The position numbers were made by a program, and so were the translations under genes. A DNA stretch of 64,000 bases, taken from assembly GCA_037389465.1 (NCBI GenBank), contig JAZARR010000266.1, positions 3,100,001-3,164,000 on the forward strand, in the 5' to 3' direction. Positions within the stretch are counted from its first letter, which is position 1; every line of letters starts with the position of its first letter. Below, piece after piece: positions 9,447 to 19,900 of the stretch. The stretch is from Baylisascaris procyonis. Taxonomy: Eukaryota > Nematoda > Chromadorea > Rhabditida > Ascarididae. The notes beneath the pieces are model-generated. The model saw nothing but the letters and a program-made list of their open reading frames with translations. It had not been told where the DNA came from and made no database searches.

Positions 9447-9517
9447 GCCATGATAGCTCAGCAGGGAGAGCGTTCGAGTGAAGATCTAAAGGTCGCCTTT
9501 CGACCCGGCTCGTGGCA
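9447..9517 (+). pseudogene. tRNA-Phe-like copy 50, T-arm deletion
   Basis: 71 nt. Anticodon loop begins G instead of C (GTGAAGA); T-arm deletion. Confidence 0.7.
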
Positions 9518-9637
9518 ACGGGATTACGGACTTTCTTTATGCAATAATCCGGAACCACCCGAAACAAAGTCACATGTTTCCAACAGATGGTTGTGCTACA
9601 GGTATTTTGCCACAAATCCGGCATTATTTCATATGTA

Positions 9638-9710
9638 GCCATGATAGCTCAGCAGGGAGAGCGTTAGACTGAAGATCTAAAGGTCGCCGGTTCGATCCCG
9701 GCACGTGGCA
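9638..9710 (+). tRNA. tRNA-Phe(GAA), copy 51
   Basis: Intact except one acceptor mismatch (GGCACGTGGCA). Proximal TTTT present. Confidence 0.75.
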
Positions 9711-9830
9711 GCGGGCTATGGGCTTTTCTTGTGCAATAACCCCGAATCACCCGAAACAAAGATCACATGTTTCAAACAGGTGGTGGTGCTACAGTTATTT
9801 TGCCACAAATACGGCATTATGTCACATATA

Positions 9831-9903
9831 GCCATGATAGCTCAGCAGGGAGAGCGTTCGACTGAAGATCCAAAGGTCGCCGGTTCGATCCGGGCTCGTG
9901 GCA
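9831..9903 (+). pseudogene. tRNA-Phe-like copy 52
   Basis: Same class as the copy at 3669: C-C mismatch in the anticodon stem and a T-stem mismatch. Confidence 0.6.
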
Positions 9904-10023
9904 ACGGGATTATGGGCTACCTTGATGCAATAAGCCGCAATCACCCGAAACAAAGTCACATGTTTCAAACAGATGGTGGTGCTACAGGTATTTTGCCACA
10001 AATCCGGCATTATGTCACATGTA

Positions 10024-10096
10024 GGCATGATAGGTCAGGAGGGAGAGCGTTAGACTGAAGATCTAAACGTCGCCTGTTCGATCCCGGCTCGTGGCA
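10024..10096 (+). pseudogene. tRNA-Phe-like copy 53
   Basis: Same class as the copy at 782. Confidence 0.6.
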
Positions 10097-10217
10097 ACGG
10101 GATTATGGACCTTCTTTATGCAGTAATCCGGAATCACCCGAAACAAAGATCACATGTTTTAAACAGACGGCGGTGCTGCTGAGATTTTATCACAAATCCA
10201 GTATCATGTCACATGAA

Positions 10218-10288
10218 GCCATGATAGCTCAGCAGGGAGAGCGTTCGAAGGAAGATCTAAAGGTCGCCTTTCGATCCGGCTCGTGGCA
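10218..10288 (+). pseudogene. tRNA-Phe-like copy 54, T-arm deletion
   Basis: 71 nt. Anticodon loop AGGAAGA; T-arm deletion. Confidence 0.7.
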
Positions 10289-10409
10289 ACGGGATTATGG
10301 ACTTTCTTTATGCAATAATCCGGAATCACCCGAAACAAAGATCACATGTTTCAAACAGATGGTGGTGCTACTGAGATTTTATCACAAGTCCAGCATTATT
10401 TCGGATGTA

Positions 10410-10482
10410 GCCATGATACCTCAGCAGGGAGAGCGTTAGACTGAAGATCTAAAGGTCGCCGGTTCGATCCCGGCTCGTGGCA
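10410..10482 (+). tRNA. tRNA-Phe(GAA), copy 55
   Basis: D stem CCTC has one mismatch; the other stems pair. Proximal TTTT present. Confidence 0.65.
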
Positions 10483-10601
10483 ACGGTCTATGGACTTTTC
10501 TCGTGCAATAACCCGGAATCACCCGGAACAAAGTCACATGTTTCAAACAGATGCTTGTGCTGCAGGTATTTTGAGACAAAACCAGCATTATTTCATATGT
10601 A

Positions 10602-10674
10602 GCCATGATAGCTCAGCAGGGAGAGCGTTAGACTGAAGATCTAAAGGTCGCCGGTTCGATGCCGGTTCGTGGCA
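10602..10674 (+). tRNA. tRNA-Phe(GAA), copy 56
   Basis: All stems pair with one G-T wobble in the T stem; T loop ends G instead of C. Confidence 0.65.
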
Positions 10675-10794
10675 ACGGGATTATGGACTCCCTTGATGCA
10701 ATAACCCGGTATCACCCGAAACAAAGTCACATGTTTCAAACAGATGGTGGTACTACAGGTATTTTGCCACAAATCCAGCATTATTTCATATGTA

Positions 10795-10867
10795 GCCATG
10801 ATAGCTCGATAGGGAGAGGGTTAGACTGAAGATCTAAAGGTCGCCGGTTCGATCCCGGTTCGTGGCA
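10795..10867 (+). pseudogene. tRNA-Phe-like copy 57
   Basis: D arm altered (GCTCGATAGGGAGAGG); anticodon arm intact. Confidence 0.55.
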
Positions 10868-10988
10868 ACGGGATTATGGACTCCCTTGATGCAATAAGCC
10901 GCAATCACCCGAAATAAAGATCACATGTTTCAAACAGATGGTGGTGCTGCTGAGATTTTATCACAAGTCCAGCATTATTTCATATGTA

Positions 10989-11061
10989 GCCATGATATTT
11001 CAGCAGGGAGAGCGTTCGACTGAAGATCTAAAGGTCGATGGTTCGATCCCGGCTCGTGGCA
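10989..11061 (+). pseudogene. tRNA-Phe-like copy 58
   Basis: Same class as the copy at 396. Confidence 0.65.
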
Positions 11062-11181
11062 ACGGTCTATGGACTTTCCTTATGCAATAAACCGGAATCA
11101 CCCCAAACAAAGATCACATGTTTCAGGCGGATGGTGGTGCTACAGTTATTTTGCCACAAATACGGCATTATGTCACATATA

Positions 11182-11252
11182 GCCATGATAGCTCAGCAGG
11201 GAGAGCGTTCGACTGAAGATCTAAAGGTCGCCTTTCGATCCGGCTCGTGGCA
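11182..11252 (+). pseudogene. tRNA-Phe-like copy 59, T-arm deletion
   Basis: Same class as the copy at 2133. Confidence 0.7.
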
Positions 11253-11372
11253 ACGGGATTATGGACTTTCTTTATGCAATAATCCGGAACCACCCGAAAC
11301 AAAGTCACATGTTTCAAACAGATGGTTGTGCTACGGGTATTTTGCCACAAATCCAGCATTATTTCATATGTA

Positions 11373-11445
11373 GCCATGATAGGTCAATAGGGAGAGGGTT
11401 AGACTGAAGATCCAAAGGTCGCCGGTTCGATCCCGGCTCGTGGCA
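11373..11445 (+). pseudogene. tRNA-Phe-like copy 60
   Basis: D arm altered (GGTC, AATAGGGA, GAGG); anticodon stem TTAGA/TCCAA. Confidence 0.55.
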
Positions 11446-11565
11446 ACTGGATAATGGACTCCCTTGATGCAATGAGCCGCAATAACCCGAAACAAGGTCA
11501 CATGTTTCAAACAGATGGTGGTGCTGCTGAGATTTTATCACAAGTCCAGCATTATTTCATATGTA

Positions 11566-11638
11566 GCCATGATATTTCAGCAGGGAGAGCGTTCGACTGA
11601 AGATCTAAAGGTCGATGGTTCGATCCCGGCTCGTGGCA
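11566..11638 (+). pseudogene. tRNA-Phe-like copy 61
   Basis: Same class as the copy at 396. Confidence 0.65.
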
Positions 11639-11758
11639 ACGGTCTATGGATTTTCCTTATGCAATAAACCGGAATCACCCCAAACAAAGATCACATGTTT
11701 CAGGCGGATGGTGGTGCTACAGTTATTTTGCCACAAATACGGCATTATGTCACATATA

Positions 11759-11830
11759 GCCATGATAGGTCAGGAGGGAGAGCGTTCGACTGAAGATCTA
11801 AAGTCGACGGTTCGATCCCGGCTCGTGGCA
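11759..11830 (+). pseudogene. tRNA-Phe-like copy 62
   Basis: 72 nt, same class as the copy at 204. Confidence 0.65.
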
Positions 11831-11950
11831 ACTGGATAATGGACTCCCTTGATGCAATGAGCCGCAATAACCCGAAACAAGGTCACATGTTTCAAACAGA
11901 TGGTGGTGCTGCTGAGATTTTATCACAAGTCCAGCATTATTTCATATGTA

Positions 11951-12023
11951 GCCATGATATTTCAGCAGGGAGAGCGTTCGACTGAAGATCTAAAGGTCGA
12001 TGGTTCGATCCCGGCTCGTGGCA
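11951..12023 (+). pseudogene. tRNA-Phe-like copy 63
   Basis: Duplicate of the copy at 11566 at a shift of 385. Confidence 0.65.
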
Positions 12024-12143
12024 ACGGTCTATGGATTTTCCTTATGCAATAAACCGGAATCACCCCAAACAAAGATCACATGTTTCAGGCGGATGGTGGT
12101 GCTACAGTTATTTTGCCACAAATACGGCATTATGTCACATATA

Positions 12144-12216
12144 GCCATGATAGCTCAGCAGGGAGAGCGTTCGACTGAAGATCCAAAGGTCGCCGGTTCG
12201 ATCCGGGCTCGTGGCA
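12144..12216 (+). pseudogene. tRNA-Phe-like copy 64
   Basis: Same class as the copy at 3669. Confidence 0.6.
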
Positions 12217-12336
12217 ACGGGATTATGGGCTACCTTGATGCAATAAGCCGCAATCACCCGAAACAAAGTCACATGTTTCAAACAGATGGTGGTGCTACAG
12301 GTATTTTGCCACAAATCCGGCATTATGTCACATGTA

Positions 12337-12409
12337 GGCATGATAGGTCAGGAGGGAGAGCGTTAGACTGAAGATCTAAACGTCGCCTGTTCGATCCCGG
12401 CTCGTGGCA
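12337..12409 (+). pseudogene. tRNA-Phe-like copy 65
   Basis: Same class as the copy at 782. Confidence 0.6.
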
Positions 12410-12530
12410 ACGGGATTATGGACCTTCTTTATGCAGTAATCCGGAATCACCCGAAACAAAGATCACATGTTTTAAACAGACGGCGGTGCTGCTGAGATTT
12501 TATCACAAATCCAGTATAATGTCACATGAA

Positions 12531-12603
12531 GCCATGATAGCTCAGCAGGGAGAGTGTTGGACTGAAGATCTAAAGGTGGCCAGTTCGATCCCGGCGCGTG
12601 GCA
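12531..12603 (+). tRNA. tRNA-Phe(GAA), copy 66, edge copy
   Basis: Still foldable: TTGGA/TCTAA with a G-T wobble, T stem GCCAG/CCGGC with one mismatch, 3' acceptor GCGTGGCA. Its downstream spacer no longer matches the array consensus closely. Confidence 0.55.
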
Positions 12604-12743
12604 ACGGGCTATGGTTTCCGTAGCACATGGGGTATTTTTTTTCAAGCATAAGCGGGAACCATCCGGAGACACCGATCACATGTTTAAAACAGTTTGTGGT
12701 GCTACAAGGATCTTGGCACGAATCCAGCATTATGCATATCGTA

Positions 12744-12815
12744 GCCATGATAACTCAGCAGGAAGAGCGTTAGGCTGAATATCTAATTTTGCCGGTTCGA
12801 TGCTGGGTCGTAGCA
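12744..12815 (+). pseudogene. tRNA-Phe relic, copy 67
   Basis: Degenerate: D stem ACTC, variable region replaced by ATTTT, 3' acceptor TCGTAGCA. The GAA triplet remains in the loop CTGAATA. Confidence 0.65.
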
Positions 12816-12938
12816 AGGAACCATGCTTTTCTGTTCTATGCAGGATCGCTTTTTTCTTAAAGCAAGCACCGACCACATGTTTCGAACAGATGGTGGTGCC
12901 ACCAGGATTTTGCCATACATCCAGCATCATGGTTTCCG

Positions 12939-13008
12939 TCCCCATTACAGCTGGGAGAGCGTTATTTTGGAGATATTAGGGTCTCTGGTTCGATCCCGTC
13001 TCTTATCA
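12939..13008 (+). pseudogene. tRNA-Phe relic, copy 68 (right edge)
   Basis: Only the D-arm half GGGAGAGCG and the B-box GGTTCGATCCC are recognisable, in the correct relative positions. The anticodon arm is destroyed. Nothing tRNA-like follows, so this is the array boundary. Confidence 0.6.
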
Positions 13009-14661
13009 CTCTGTGCATTTCGAATCATTTAGACTGCAAATATACGTTCAGCCTTTTCAGCTTTCGGTAGGAAATAAATTGTACCACTTAGGAGTGAGGA
13101 TCGTATGTTGTGCAAGTGTTTATCAACTACTGGGCAGACTACTGCTTTCATCTTTCAGACTGTCAGCTGTGGTCCTATTGTTTTTGACTGGCATTTATGT
13201 TCTGATAACTTTTCATTGTTCCATCACGGTATTTGTGAATGGAAGAATGCGCATCCGTTCAGTTTTCCCAATGAGCTTTATCACTGATCTTTGGAATAAC
13301 TAGAGAAAGGTTCTTTGAAGCCAACTTGAATTAATAATTAAAGTGATTGAGCCTGTAAAAAGTTTACTATAAGCCAAAAGTAACAAAGATCGCCTTTCCG
13401 GATCCGCCTGAGTATGCGCGGTTATTCCAATGTATTTTGAAGAAGAAGTTGATGAGCTCGGAAGTTATACTGGATTAATGAAGAAATGCTAGAAGCGGAT
13501 TTGCTTACATAGATTCTTTTTGTTTCTCATAAAGAGACCTGGCACGCAGCCTTCTATAGAATTCAATCGGACGTGTGTTGGAAATTGGGGAATAATAACT
13601 GCATAGCTAAAATTAACATGTTTTGCTCTATCCTATTTCTATATTAAGTTTGTTTTCACATATGAATGCACCATTTAGACGTGTTGATCTCTTGCGTTCC
13701 GTCTTGTACAATCTTTCTACAATCCTTCTCGAGTTTTCATTTTTTTCTTCAACAGCGTTCCGCCCAGCGGAGCTTCTTTTGGGTTATATATTCACCGTTT
13801 CTTGCAAATATTTTTTGCGTTTTGATTATAGCTCATAGGAGCAAATATAGTTGAGCCAGTCATGAAGTCAGGTTTCAAACTTACTCGATTTAACTTTTAA
13901 TGACTAGTCCACTTACGTTTGCAAGAATCTTCTGCAAAGGAGCTCTCATGGCTGAACTTGAAAGGATTACTTCATAAACGATGGATGCAATACTGTTATA
14001 GGGTAGAACAGATTCAAGCATCGAGCAATAGCTTTCTTAACCGAACCTGACGAATCAACAAACAACAACAAAATCGTCTTTTTTTACAACAAAGGGAGCA
14101 TGGAGCATCCGATAAAATAGGTATGCAAAGAAAAAACAAAGACATCTGTAATTATAAACACGGAACGCAGCCATGGACGTAAAACGCTAAAAGGAAAGAA
14201 AAAAGATAGCAGTGGTCCTGAGGAATGAAGACATGAATATGCGAAAATATGACTGGCACAACTGTTGTTACAACTGCCTAGCAGCGGACATCGCAGCCAG
14301 ATCGTGTCGGTTTAAGCCCCGTTTAAAACACGGCAAATTGTCGGGCATAACCGTATGACATGGCAATGAATCTTCCAAATGGGAAGAACACGTAAAGCAT
14401 ATGAACTGTGCACATGAGTTCAATTCACTAACTTCCATTAACTAAATCCCTTGTATGGTAACAATTCGGCTTCTGTGAAAATTTCATTTGTCATTTGTTC
14501 TGACATCTAATTTCGGTCTGCAAGATGAGCGCAAAAGGTGCACATGTCTATTTTGTGACTAATCAATAAATCGATTAAGTTCGATTAAATTGAATCCATA
14601 GGAAATGTTATCATGCACTATCTACTCCAATGATGTTAGGGGCAACCCTGCCCATGATATG

Positions 14662-14725
14662 AGTTATTGTGCTTTGAACATGTCCTTCAAGACAGTTATT
14701 GTGCTTTGAACATGTCCTTCAAGAC
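14662..14725 (+). repeat. 32-bp perfect tandem duplication
   Basis: The block beginning AGTTATTGTGCTTTGAAC and ending TTCAAGAC occurs twice back to back (14662-14693 and 14694-14725) with no difference. Confidence 0.95.
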
Positions 14726-16098
14726 CAAGATAAGAATGGCGATACGTGGTTATCATCTACTAGAGTACTGTACAGTGATATGTAAGTGAAAGGCACTTCG
14801 GTGTTTGTACAATGTGCGAGCATCCCGATGTCAATGCTGTTGATTTGCTGAGGGTAATCGTAGTCTTCAGGCACTTTCTCTCGCATTTTCTCGTGGTTAA
14901 ATCGCCTCACTGGGTAGATTCGCTTCAAAAACATTCAAAACGGCGTTGTCTTTGACATCTACTTCCTATGTTAACTTATCTCCCTTTCATAGGCACGCCT
15001 TTCTTACATGCGCATCAATTTTGTGGTCGACAATTCTTGTTCACACCTTGTTTAGCTTTTTTTTCGAGTGTCCAAAAAACTTGATTCTTTTTAAAAGGAA
15101 TTGATTGTTGAGTTATGCTTTTCATGTGCTTTGACAAATTTTGTACTTATTAAAGCGCATTATGACAATAATTTGTCTCTGAGCATGTATATGTATGTCT
15201 GCATGCCAAATGGTCTCAACAGGAGGATTAATAAAGCTAGATAGCGAGATAAGTTAAGAAATTTGGTGCGTATAGTGCAAACAGCAGGATAGCTTTATCG
15301 CACTCCACATTATTGTTCTGTTAGCATTGAAGGAGGTTGTGCAGGTTCAGAAATGTTGGCAAATTTGGGTGCATTTTACACTGGTCATCCCACAGAAAAA
15401 AAAACTTTTGTAAGTTTTTGTGAGCAGGCAAATTGATTAATACATGACAGCATCCTATATATTTTATTTTTTGATGCTAACTTATGAAAGTGGTTGATCA
15501 AACGAGCGGAACCAAGCGCCATATCGCGCTAACAATTTGCCACGATTCCGTACATGTCTTTCCGAAGTGACAGCTGGATGGTGCTTATGAAACAAACCCC
15601 TCCCCCTATGGAGACAATTTCTACCGTCTATTTCATCATTATCCATTTTGCTGAATGAGTGCCATGTAGGACTTCATGAGCGTAAACTCTTGGAGGAAGT
15701 ATATATAATTATTGCCTAGTGTTTCCTGCTAAAATTTCAAATATCATCCTTTCTCTAATTCGAATTATCAAATAATCCAGACTGAGTTGGGAAATAAGAA
15801 TCGGCGCAGAAATGATGTGGGAAGTAAAAAGTTTACAAGCTGATTTTCCCATGATTGGCACAAATTTGATAGTTGCTCAAATTTTCTGCCGTTTACACTT
15901 TTTTTACCTTTCGCTCATTCGCTTGATAATAAAATATTGTATCGTATTATATCCACTGTACAATTTTTGATGCACTACTCTTGTTAATGTTTGATTTCTG
16001 CTGTTTTATTCAATATTTTTCATGAGTATATTCGATCATTCCATACATTTAATGAAAAACATATGTATAACATGTATTTGAAATCAGCTTAAAAATAT

Positions 16099-16101
<3 letters not shown>

Positions 16102-16188
<87 letters not shown>
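16102..16188. repeat. (AT)n microsatellite, ~87 bp
   Basis: Uninterrupted alternating TA, about 43 repeats, 763 bp upstream of the start codon of the FN3 gene. Confidence 0.98.
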
Positions 16189-16190
<2 letters not shown>

Positions 16191-16920
16191 CATTAACAGA
16201 TGATTCAAACAATTCAACGCATAATACTGTACTTACGCTAGATGCTGAGAGTAAACGTTATAAAAAGTGAAAGATGCTCGAGTTCAGCAGTAGATTTTTG
16301 GGGGACAGTATCCACATTAGCTCAAACATTGCTTTGTATTCTACTCGGACGTCAGAAATGTTTATTTAACTTCCTGACAATAAAACCACTAGTGATCACT
16401 AGTTCCGTGTCTAGCAAAGGAAGGTGTTAAAATAATGCAATAAGATGCGGCGCGCAACCCTTGTTACGACTCTAATGCGTGCACATAGTCCACAGCTCGC
16501 TTATTGAAACAGAACGTTGTCGCAAATAATAAATGCATTAACCTTTACCCAAAGACAGTGAGCGGAAATCGCTAAGCTAGAAATCGGTTAGAAACCCTCA
16601 GCAAAGCACGATCGGACTGTATATGTTGTGCGTGAAAATACACCTTCAATTGCATTTGTTCTTCATTTGTCTTTGTCTCACAAATGGACATAATGTGCGA
16701 TTTTTGTGCCCTTAGAGAACACTTGCTTTTAGCATTTATCAACGAGCTGTTAATATCGCTCTTCGACAAACTCTCTCCCACAAATGGAGCCGTGGACTTC
16801 TCCATTCCTTTCCCGACCTGTCCTTATCCAACCGGGGAATTATGGAATTGCCAGCCTGCTGTTTGATACAAGCTTGTTCGCAGTGTTTTTTGCAGGTTCC
16901 TTTGCAACGAACGTAACGAT

Positions 16921-16930
16921 GGTTTTTCAG
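16921..16930 (+). promoter_or_regulatory. Probable trans-splice (outron) or 5'UTR acceptor
   Basis: GGTTTTTCAG matches the nematode 3' splice consensus and sits 20 nt upstream of the ATG at 16951. Either a spliced leader is added here or a 5'UTR intron ends here; no transcript data are available to decide. Confidence 0.5.
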
Positions 16931-16950
16931 ATCTTCTAGTGAGATACGAA

Positions 16951-19900
16951 ATGTTACTGAAATATATTTTTCTCTGCATCTTGATGATGGCATCATCGTT
17001 CACTGTTATGCCTTATGGGCGCATCGATCTACAATATTATGTGCAATTGGCCAGCTGTCATGTAAAATGCGCTTCAGAGGTTTGTTCCCGGAATACGCAT
17101 TTTCGGCAAACTTTATAAACTCCTTTGAATAATATTACTGCCAAGATTGAAACTCACGTCTATTAGTGCCATAAATAACTTAGAATATGCTGCATAAAAA
17201 GGGTCCTGTGAAAGACGAGTAAAGTCGCTGTAGTGGTTATTAACGGTGCTACAGGAAGGCAGTTCGTAGAACACTGATTGTTATACGTTTTGTACATGGG
17301 TTTTAATTCAATTCCAGTGAATGCTGCTATCTAAAGCACAATTTTCTATTCTTATGGCTTCACTTGATGCTCTGTTTCAAATATTCGAACCTAATTTGCT
17401 TAGGACCGTTCTTTAATGAAAGACAATGAAATATTGTTCATTACAACGGTTTGCTTCCTTATATTCGGTAAAGTAATAGAAGGTGATCGAGGCCATTCAT
17501 CTGCAGTTTATACAAAAAGTATAGGATTTTGCTGATTGCATTTTTCGAAATTTATTCGAGGAATAGTTGAAACAAAATTTATAAGGTAAAGTTCCGTTAG
17601 AAAGGACTTCTGCGACACTAGCTGGTCATGTATTTGCAGTATGGTACCACAACTAAGAAAAAACGGAACGATGGTGAATATTTCAGTATTGCAGTGAACG
17701 CGGAGGACAATGCAAAATTTGTGAGTACCTGTTGAAGTTTGTTCTCACCTAAAACGGAACATGAATTCCGCTCTCATATGTTGCAAAGACAGACGCTTTT
17801 GCTGTTGTGCTGTTTCAAATGGTTTGCTACCATAAGATGAAGCTCACTAAAAAGCCATACATTGGTCCTCTTTTGGGGGGGGGGGGGGGTAATTATTTTA
17901 CTCACTGTTTTTGTAGCGAAAGCTATCTCCAAAATTTAAATGAGGTATGGAGATTAAGAAACCAATCGAGAGGACTATTCTACGAAAATAGTGATTTTTT
18001 AAAATAGTTTTCAAACTGTGGTTGTTACCGGATAGCCTTTACAGGTGCAGTTTTTGTTACCGTATGAGTCACTGAAATCAGGGCTCCTGCGTCAGTCTAT
18101 TAATCGATGACAAGCGCTATAAACGAATTTATTGCTGAATACGAGCACTGATTAAGTAAGCTGACTATAAACAGATGTATTGTTTAAGATTCATATATAA
18201 TATTTTCCACCAATATGATCTTTCATCATTTGACGAGCTTTTTGGATTTTCGCTATAGACTTCAGGATATTCGGGATCATGTGAATATTAATCATGTGAT
18301 TTCAGTGTGAATACGGCTGCGAACGGAAAGGAATTGAATGGAGGAAAACAAGTACTTCGCTAAGAAATGCTTATGACAACGGTGCGCACTATCTGGTCGC
18401 AGAGGAGATATTGCGCAGTACGCATGTTTCAATTTCTCAGGAAATCCACCATGCTGAAAAAGAGCACTTTATAATGCAATAGCGAGAAACACGACTGTAT
18501 TTTAAATTAGCGAGGGAATCAACTTAATGTTAACTTCGAGAATTTTCTGTGATGAGTGTTCATTGTTATTGATTCGATAAAAGGGCAAATTGATGAGTTT
18601 GAGAGTATTAATTTGGAAGTTCGTTTCGCATATCTATTATGGAAGAATTATTTGCTTTCACGCGACGAGGAGGCAACGAAGCTTCCAACTTTACAAAGGA
18701 AATATAAAAATAAGGCTAAGACCTCCGATGAAGGTGAAATTCGAGTTCATCACATATTCAGATTGCAAGCGCAATCGAGTCCAACAGTAGGTAACAAAAT
18801 TTTTTTGCCCATGTGTGACAGAGATTTTTATTTATTAGGAAAAACATTGGAGATTTCAGCAAATTCTCTTAAGATAACACTAACAACAAACGACAACAAA
18901 TGGTGAAATCACTATACATTGGCTGCATGGATGTTGGTTCGTCAACAAATGACGGATATGAGGAAAGCATTGAAGGGATCCTCATTGCCGAAATAATCAA
19001 AGAAAACAGCAATCCTACTCGATATGTTATCCAATGGAAACAAAGAACGTTCACGCTTGGATTTTACGATGAGAGTCCATGGATTGCTTCCTCGGTAGCA
19101 TATTTTATTCTTTCAAAAGTTCATTGATCCATTTATTGAGGAAGTGAGATTCACAAATAGTAGGGGACTGTTCATCTCTCAGTGAAATTACACACAACGA
19201 GCACTCGCATAGTGCTTCTTCAAATGTTAGATGTCTTTCCTAGTCTGTGGACATGTCCATTTTGGGCTTTGATGACTATGTCAATTGGGGCTTTGTTGGT
19301 TATTTTGATACTCTAAAAGACTTCCATTGAACTGTGAGAAGTAGCGGATAACTTCATGGAAGGATGCTATTGCATTCTCATGCACATTGTAAGCGAGGAA
19401 AAGACAGTCATGAAACAAGCACAATCTTTACAGGTTGAAGTGGAACCAGTGGTCACGATTCAGGGGATGATCCCTGGTGTCCAATATCGCTTCATGTTAA
19501 CTACGGTGGATGAGGATGGCATTTTCGGCGTCCCCATTATGAGCGATTGGATTGAAGCGCTCCATATTGATGCTCCTCCTCGGCTTCCCTGTAAGATTTT
19601 TGACTTCTCTTTTTGTCATTCAAGATGAGGATCGATTGTGGCTTGAATTGGGATTGACAGCTGCAAATGTGAAAAGTTTTTTCCTCGAATATGTTTGTGA
19701 TGTTTTCATCGTTGCATAATAATGCCTCAACATAGCGCTTCAAGCAGCGATTCGAAGGATTTGCATTTCTTGATCGTTTGAAGAATGCATACTGACCATT
19801 AATTTCTACTAAATTCAATTAAGATTCATTTAAGATTTCATTTAATAATGTCGGAAAATGCCAAAAACCATGGCAGCTATATTGCGATGGGCTATAAACA

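Larger units (their letters stand above)
11446..12153 (+). repeat. Two-monomer tandem duplication (shift 385)
   Basis: About 323 bp from 11446 recur at 11831. Both copies carry the rare GACTCCCTTGATGCAATGAG spacer and the unique ATGGATTTTCC spacer variant at about 11646 and 12031. This is a local unequal exchange of exactly two monomers. Confidence 0.75.
1..13008 (+). repeat. Tandem array of tRNA-Phe(GAA) units, ~193-bp monomer, 68 copies
   Basis: The whole stretch is a head-to-tail tandem repeat with start-to-start spacing of 191-194 bp. Each monomer is a tRNA-Phe-like segment (acceptor GCCATGA/TCGTGGC, D arm GCTC..GAGC, anticodon loop CTGAAGA, T arm GCCGG/CCGGC) followed by a spacer of about 120 bp. 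The spacer carries recurring words such as CACATGTTTCAAACAGATGG and ATTTTGCCACAAATCCAGCA. The array is open at base 1, so its left end lies outside the window. Copies are not equivalent: some have intact cloverleaves, while others have stem mismatches or a shortened T arm. Open reading frames of 60-123 codons recur once per monomer in both strands but are by-products of the periodicity. The copy number comes from reading each unit start by eye; an assembler could have collapsed or expanded it. Confidence 0.95.
13009..16920. other. Intergenic region, no supported gene
   Basis: AT-rich sequence with short ORFs only. A 71-codon minus-strand ORF at 14719-14934 and a 96-codon plus-strand ORF at 13013-13303 match no family I recognise, and no consistent splice model joins them. 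The stretch holds a 32-bp tandem duplication and an (AT)n tract, listed separately. Confidence 0.6.

Noticed and set aside
445..12371. Repeated open reading frames of 60-123 codons on both strands of the array
   Set aside because: They recur once per monomer, run through tRNA and spacer alike, lack splice or start context, and break wherever a monomer indel occurs. They are by-products of the periodic sequence.
1..13008. CRISPR array
   Set aside because: Both the repeat and the intervening sequence are conserved from unit to unit, the units are ~193 bp, and the repeated part is a tRNA.
13013..13303. 96-codon hydrophobic frame just after the array
   Set aside because: An overlapping ORF in another frame is equally open, no signal-peptide or family pattern is convincing, and it starts inside array-edge debris.
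18860..18906. Frameshift or stop in the first FN3 domain of the membrane protein gene
   Set aside because: It appears only if the exon is started at 18860. Using the acceptor ending at 18873 gives a continuous frame with correct phase, so no lesion is needed.
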